This document shows, piece after piece, positions 5,861-9,247 of a DNA stretch of 9,247 nucleotides (position 1 is the stretch's first letter; each line of letters starts with the position of its first letter). Source of the stretch: Marivita sp046592965. Its GTDB lineage: Bacteria > Pseudomonadota > Alphaproteobacteria > Rhodobacterales > Rhodobacteraceae. A program made the position numbers and the translations under genes. The DNA lies in assembly GCF_046592965.1 (NCBI RefSeq), contig NZ_JBISBV010000023.1, positions 1-9,247 on the forward strand, in the 5' to 3' direction. A model generated the notes under the pieces. The model did not search any database, was not told the DNA's origin, and saw only the letters and a list, made by a program, of their open reading frames with translations.

Positions 5861-6687
5861 TGGAAACTCGCCTGGAACGCAGTGGCTGTCAGCGACACAT
5901 GCGCATCCAGAGGCGGGCGCAGTTCAAAGGCCTTGGGTGCACGTGCGAACTCGTAGAGCCGGAACAGGCACCAGGTCTCCCGTCGCTCGTCCGCGACAGC
6001 CAGCTCGTTGCGCGAGACGTAGAACGGGGTGCGCTCCCAGCCGTTGGTTGTCTTCACCTCGATAAGGCGGTCCAGGCCGTCAGGTGTGAAGCTGGCAATG
6101 TCATACCCTGCGCCGTCGCCGTTTTCTTTAGAGACCCACCGGACCCGATGCGCCAAGTCGTCACGACCGTGTTGCCGTAGTAGATTGCGTTCGTGGTGCA
6201 GGACCCGTTCTTCACCAGCGAGGCCCAGGGCACGATTGCGTTCGTCCCGTCCCGCTACATCGAAATGCCGGGCCACGCGCTGCATCTGCTCCAACTCTTC
6301 AGGGGGTGGTGTGTTCTTCAGGGTGGGGGCTGTGCCGACATAAAGTGCATCGGGTTCCGCCATGTGTCTCTGTGTTTTCCCATGCAGAGCCAACTCCCAA
6401 TCCGGATGCTTCGCCAGCCACCTGGATACAGCTTGCGCCAGCGACATCTGGAAATTGAACCGGGGCTGGTATCCGGCGATCACCGGAAGCCCGAACCCGC
6501 GGAAGACCGCTGAGACATTGCACAACTTGAACTCGATCGACCCCCGGCTGCGACCGGTCTGGTCTTGCAGCGCCCTGTTCTGAGCGGCCTTGTTGTATGA
6601 ACGTCCCGACAACTCGTCGCTGAGCAAGGCGAAATAAGACGCGACAACTGCATCGTTTTCCGCCTCTGACCAATCACCTGAATTCAT
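5857..6687 (-). CDS. DUF3883-domain protein with PD-(D/E)xK-like nuclease fold
   Basis: This 276-residue protein has two parts. Residues 5-95 form a helical domain beginning DWSEAENDAVVASYFALL with RSYNKAAQNRAL and RSRGSIEFK (47-54), a module I recognise from the N-terminus of HNH/McrA-like and other restriction-type proteins and which may bind nucleic acid. Residues 155-250 form a DUF3883 domain: GLAGEERV (E159/E160), GYDIASF (D196), LIEVKTT (E210, K212) and FYVSRNEL. The spacing D196...E210-x-K212 fits a PD-(D/E)xK nuclease core. DUF3883 is common in restriction and other anti-phage loci. The start ATG at 6687 lacks a strong Shine-Dalgarno. It is the first gene of a two-gene operon with the RNase H-like gene (ATGA overlap). 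The frame is complete. Confidence 0.8.
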   Translation of the reverse strand: MNSGDWSEAENDAVVASYFALLSDELSGRSYNKAAQNRALQDQTGRSRGSIEFKLCNVSAVFRGFGLPVIAGYQPRFNFQMSLAQAVSRWLAKHPDWELALHGKTQRHMAEPDALYVGTAPTLKNTPPPEELEQMQRVARHFDVAGRDERNRALGLAGEERVLHHERNLLRQHGRDDLAHRVRWVSKENGDGAGYDIASFTPDGLDRLIEVKTTNGWERTPFYVSRNELAVADERRETWCLFRLYEFARAPKAFELRPPLDAHVSLTATAFQASFQ

Positions 6688-7210
6688 GGCGCCAGGCTAA
6701 ACCGCAGACTCGGTGTTGTCATTGGGAAATACCCAGCTGCTTGGATGTCGCACGCCGCCGCGTTCCGTCTGATCGCCCTTGTTGCCCGTCCGCAGCATGA
6801 GCGTCACGAAACAGGAAATCCGAGGAATGGCTCGACTTCCCCGCGGCGCCGGATCCCGCCCTTGGGCGTTCCCAAACGTTGACACGACCTTTACATGGGC
6901 ATGCGCAAGGAAAACGTTTCGAAGCTCCCAAGGGGAAGAAACTGCATTTTTGCGACATGCGAGCCAGACGGCAACGAATGGCTGCTTGCCGCCCTTCCTG
7001 CGTGAGGATGCGCCAACGCGATCGGCCCAGAGCCGTCATTCAAACGAGGCCTCTCGAATGACCGCCCGTCAGCTCGATGCGGCCATACCCATATCGAAAA
7101 CCGCGCGAGCCCTGACCTGCGGGATGACCGTATCCCTCGTCCGAGCGCGTAGTGTCGGATATTGCAGAGCAAACCAATGTTCTCAGCCGGGGTGATCTCA
7201 GCTTCTGGCC
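6688..7210. other. Spacer without a convincing gene
   Basis: This 523-base stretch between the winged-helix gene and the DUF3883 gene contains open frames on both strands, but none shows a recognisable domain or a good ribosome binding site, and the longest merely continues as a shadow under the SulP and winged-helix genes. It should hold the promoter of the DUF3883 operon (minus strand, above 6687), but I see no clear -35/-10 pair. An imperfect palindrome lies at 7036-7061: outer arms TCATTC and GAATGA around GAGGCCTC. The stretch may be decayed coding or IS debris. Confidence 0.5.
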
Positions 7211-7474
7211 TCATCGACGTCCATCCGTCATCGACGTGCCCGCGCGCTCCCAGATCCGTGTCCACGCGACCCGCTCGGCGGGACGAACCAGTCCGTCGCG
7301 CTCCATCCGCCGCAGAAGATGGAGGATACCGCTGTTGCTCATCCCGAGTGCATCCCGCAATTCCGCCTGGGTTCGCGGGCGCTCGAGTGCCTTCAGAACA
7401 TAGCGCCACCGAGCCTCGGCCGGACCGTTCCGGCGCCGTGCCGGGCGACGTGCTCCCCTGCCAGTTTCGGGCAT
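7211..7474 (-). CDS. Small winged-helix (HTH) DNA-binding protein coupled to SulP
   Basis: This 87-residue basic protein looks like a winged helix of MarR/ArsR-like type. Residues 18-75 read as a helix (AEARWRYVLKAL), then PRTQAELRDALGMSNSGI as helix-turn-helix, the recognition helix LHLLRRMERDGLV (51-63) and a short wing RPAERVAWTRIWE. Its ATG at 7474 overlaps the SulP stop in an ATGA junction, so it is co-translated with the transporter and probably regulates it or a linked pathway. There is no ligand-binding domain, so any signal would have to be sensed by a partner or by the helix-turn-helix itself. The N-terminus (GRGARRPARRRNG) is a disordered basic arm. The frame is complete, but I cannot assign a named family. 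Confidence 0.65.
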   Translation of the reverse strand: MPETGRGARRPARRRNGPAEARWRYVLKALERPRTQAELRDALGMSNSGILHLLRRMERDGLVRPAERVAWTRIWERAGTSMTDGRR

Positions 7475-9093
7475 CAGGCCGCCGCCCGCTGAGTGGCGGC
7501 GGCATCGCGCACCTCCGCAACGGCTTCATCGACAGTCGTGGCGTAGTGGACCACCGGGGGCTCCAGGCCGTGGGTGGCGAAGACACGCTGGATCTCCCTG
7601 CTTGCCCCCGTGAGCCACAGCGAGACACCCCGCTTCTGCGCCTTGTGGGCCAGCCCCTCGATCATGTTGGCGCCGGTCGAATCGAGGAAGGGCACGGTCG
7701 AGAAGTCGACGATCAGCGCCTTGTGGGTGTCCTGGATGCGATCGAGCACGGAGCCGATCGAGGCGGTCGCCCCGAAGAACAGCGCACCGGTGATCCGGTA
7801 GATGACGACGTCGGGATTCTGGGCCTGCTCTTCATCGTAGTCGCCGCGCGGGTGAGCGGTGTCGGCCTCATCGCGACCGATAAAGGCACCGTCTGTCACA
7901 ACACCTGTCGTGCGGCTCATCCGATGAATGAAGAGGACCGACCCGAGTGCGAAGCCGACGACGATGGCCTCGGTCAAATCACGGAAAATAGTCAGAAAGA
8001 AGGTGACGCCCAGCACCGTCGCCTCCCCCAATCCCGAGCGGACAAGGATCGCGATGGCCGTTTTCTCGATCATGTTCCAGGCAACGACGGCCAGCACACC
8101 AGCCAGCGCGGCCAGCGGGATGTATGAGGCGAGTGGCGCGGCAATCAGCATGAAGAGAAGCAGGAATGCGGCGTGCAGCATGCCAACCACCGGACCGTGC
8201 GCGCCGGCCCGGACATTTGTCGCGGTTCGCGCGATCGTGCCGGTCACGCAGAACCCGCCAAAGAGGGACGATCCGATGTTAGCCGCACCCTGTGCCACGA
8301 GTTCACAATTCGACCTGTGGCGGCGGCCGGTCATGCCGTCCGCGACGACGGCAGACAGCAACGACTCGATGGCCCCTAGCAAGGTGAAGGAGATTGCGGC
8401 CGGCAGGACCGCGAGGATGGTTTCCATCGAGAGCGAAGGCAAACTGGGCGCGGGAATCGTCGACGGGATGCCGCCGAACCTTGTGCCGATGGTCTGCACC
8501 GGCAACGAGAGCATGGCGGTCGCAGTGGCGGCGAACCCCACGGCGATTAGCATCCCCGGCCAGTGCGGGCGCCAGCGTCGCAGCACGAGGATCACGGCGA
8601 CCGTTGCAGCGGAAACGCCGAGCGCGGCTGGCGTCAGGCTCGCTCGTGCGGCCCAAAGAGCCGGGACCTTTTCCAGAAGTTCGCCTGGTTCATTCTCCAG
8701 CGCCAGGCCGAACAGGTCTTTGGCTTGACTGGCGAAGATGATCACCGCAATGCCGGCGGTGAACCCGACCGTGACCGGATAGGGGATGAACTTGATGAAG
8801 GCGCCAAGCCTCAGGAATCCCGCGGCGGTCATCATCAGCCCCGAGAGGAAGGTGGCGAGGATCAGCCCATCCATTCCGTGCTGCGCCACCGTCGCGGCGA
8901 CCAGCACGATGAAGGCTCCGGCCGGGCCGCCGATCTGGAAGCGCGATCCACCCAGAAGCGATACGAGGAAACCGCCGACAATGGCCGTGTAGAGTCCCTG
9001 CGCCGGCGTCGCTCCAGAGGCTATGGCGATGGCCATCGAGAGCGGCAGCGCAACGATGGCCACCGTCAGTCCGGCAATCGCATCGGCCCGCAA
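7474..9093 (-). CDS. SulP-family anion transporter with STAS domain, native start lost
   Basis: This is a SulP/SLC26-type inner-membrane anion transporter (sulfate, bicarbonate or another anion; the substrate cannot be read from sequence). From the TTG at 9093 there are 539 residues. The first helix begins ADAIAGLTVAIVALPLSMAI and is followed by the conserved SGATPAQGLYTAIVGG and GSRFQIGGPAGAF (49-61). The membrane domain runs to about residue 390. The STAS domain spans about 428-533 with the DSTG motif (471-474). In the same frame the DNA stays open upstream, reading E-L-F-T-P-K-L-V-T-V-L-R-E-G-Y-G-P-A-Q, which is a normal SulP N-terminus, to the IS21 border at 9154, and meets a TGA inside the IS at 9157-9159. 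No ATG or GTG exists in that stretch. The native start was removed by the IS, leaving only TTG or CTG. Confidence 0.9.
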   Translation of the reverse strand: MRADAIAGLTVAIVALPLSMAIAIASGATPAQGLYTAIVGGFLVSLLGGSRFQIGGPAGAFIVLVAATVAQHGMDGLILATFLSGLMMTAAGFLRLGAFIKFIPYPVTVGFTAGIAVIIFASQAKDLFGLALENEPGELLEKVPALWAARASLTPAALGVSAATVAVILVLRRWRPHWPGMLIAVGFAATATAMLSLPVQTIGTRFGGIPSTIPAPSLPSLSMETILAVLPAAISFTLLGAIESLLSAVVADGMTGRRHRSNCELVAQGAANIGSSLFGGFCVTGTIARTATNVRAGAHGPVVGMLHAAFLLLFMLIAAPLASYIPLAALAGVLAVVAWNMIEKTAIAILVRSGLGEATVLGVTFFLTIFRDLTEAIVVGFALGSVLFIHRMSRTTGVVTDGAFIGRDEADTAHPRGDYDEEQAQNPDVVIYRITGALFFGATASIGSVLDRIQDTHKALIVDFSTVPFLDSTGANMIEGLAHKAQKRGVSLWLTGASREIQRVFATHGLEPPVVHYATTVDEAVAEVRDAAATQRAAA

Positions 9094-9154
9094 CTGCGCC
9101 GGGCCATATCCTTCGCGCAGGACGGTGACGAGCTTGGGGGTGAACAGTTCGGAG

Positions 9155-9247
9155 TGTCAATCGGCATTGAACTTTGACCCCCTATCGGCGTCCAATATTG
9201 ACCCCTTTGTGCTGAGCAGGCCCGGCGCTGCGTAGCCCTCACATAGC
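9155..9247 (+). mobile_element. Left terminal end of an IS21-family insertion sequence
   Basis: The IS begins with TG at 9155. A 27-base repeat (9155-9181, starting TGTCAATCGGCAT and ending TTTGACCCC) is followed two bases later by a 22-base repeat (9184-9205, starting ATCGGCGTCCAA and ending TTGACCCC). Both are inverted relative to the repeats at 1-92 and clearly homologous, so the two IS copies are of the same or closely related type and point the same way. Bases 9206-9247 are presumably the istA leader; the transposase gene lies outside the window. The border is fixed by loss of similarity to SulP coding sequence. Confidence 0.72.

Noticed and set aside
6891..7628. A 245-codon minus-strand frame overlapping the 3' end of SulP, the winged-helix gene and the following spacer
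   Set aside because: It is out of frame with two better-supported genes, shows no domain and is arginine/serine-rich, as shadows are. A decayed gene in its 6891-7210 part cannot be excluded.
7162..8127. A 321-codon plus-strand frame opposite SulP and the winged-helix gene, and further frames at 7928-8728 and 8563-9177
   Set aside because: GC-rich genes produce long antisense frames. The minus strand encodes an unmistakable SulP protein and the antisense translations are low-complexity.
87..9155. Matching target duplications that would make the two IS21 ends the borders of a single insertion event
   Set aside because: The bases next to the left end (GCGATGGC from 93) and the right end (GTTCGGAG up to 9154) do not match, so a single composite transposition is not supported.
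1..9247. CRISPR array, tRNA or rRNA genes
   Set aside because: I saw no regularly spaced direct repeats and no tRNA-like cloverleaf or rRNA-like sequence on either strand.

Overview
The window looks like an accessory island from an alphaproteobacterium, probably of the Rhodobacterales. The grounds are high-GC housekeeping-type genes, a SulP transporter and a Mre11/SbcD-type exonuclease subunit of alphaproteobacterial flavour, and IS21- and IS3-family ends of a kind I associate with roseobacters. The taxonomic call is inference from gene content, not from a marker gene. Every gene I can support lies on the minus strand.

Layout, left to right. Bases 1-92 are the right end of an IS21-family element whose transposase genes lie outside the window. 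It has cut the 3' end of an SbcD-like nuclease gene (53-1171), whose last dozen or so codons are IS sequence. After a 500-base spacer comes an AT-rich pair, 1674-3053: a TIR-like ThsB followed upstream by a membrane-anchored macro-domain ThsA. This is the architecture of a type II Thoeris anti-phage system, in which the TIR enzyme makes an ADP-ribose-type signal on infection and the membrane macro protein answers it. The 5' end of thsA is interrupted by a complete 1273-bp IS3-family element (3064-4336). A 12-codon remnant on the far side of the IS (4337-4372) may be the missing start of ThsA.

Bases 4399-4593 hold the beginning of a luciferase-like flavin oxidoreductase gene that runs into unrelated sequence. 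Bases 4811-6687 hold a tight two-gene operon (4-base ATGA overlap): a DUF3883 protein with a PD-(D/E)xK-like C-terminus, and a protein with an RNase H-like DUF429-type fold and a C-terminal zinc ribbon. I read this pair as a candidate nuclease-based defence module of uncertain novelty. After a 523-base gap without a convincing gene, 7211-9093 holds a SulP anion transporter with a STAS domain, translationally coupled to a small winged-helix protein. The SulP gene has lost its native start to a second IS21-family end (9155-9247).

The two IS21-family ends belong to same-orientation copies and share the same nested terminal repeats, so the island sits between two IS21 copies and both outermost genes are broken at the junctions. 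The picture is a defence-rich segment assembled and eroded by insertion sequences: one recognisable system (Thoeris) probably crippled by an IS, one intact-looking nuclease pair, and decayed remnants between them.
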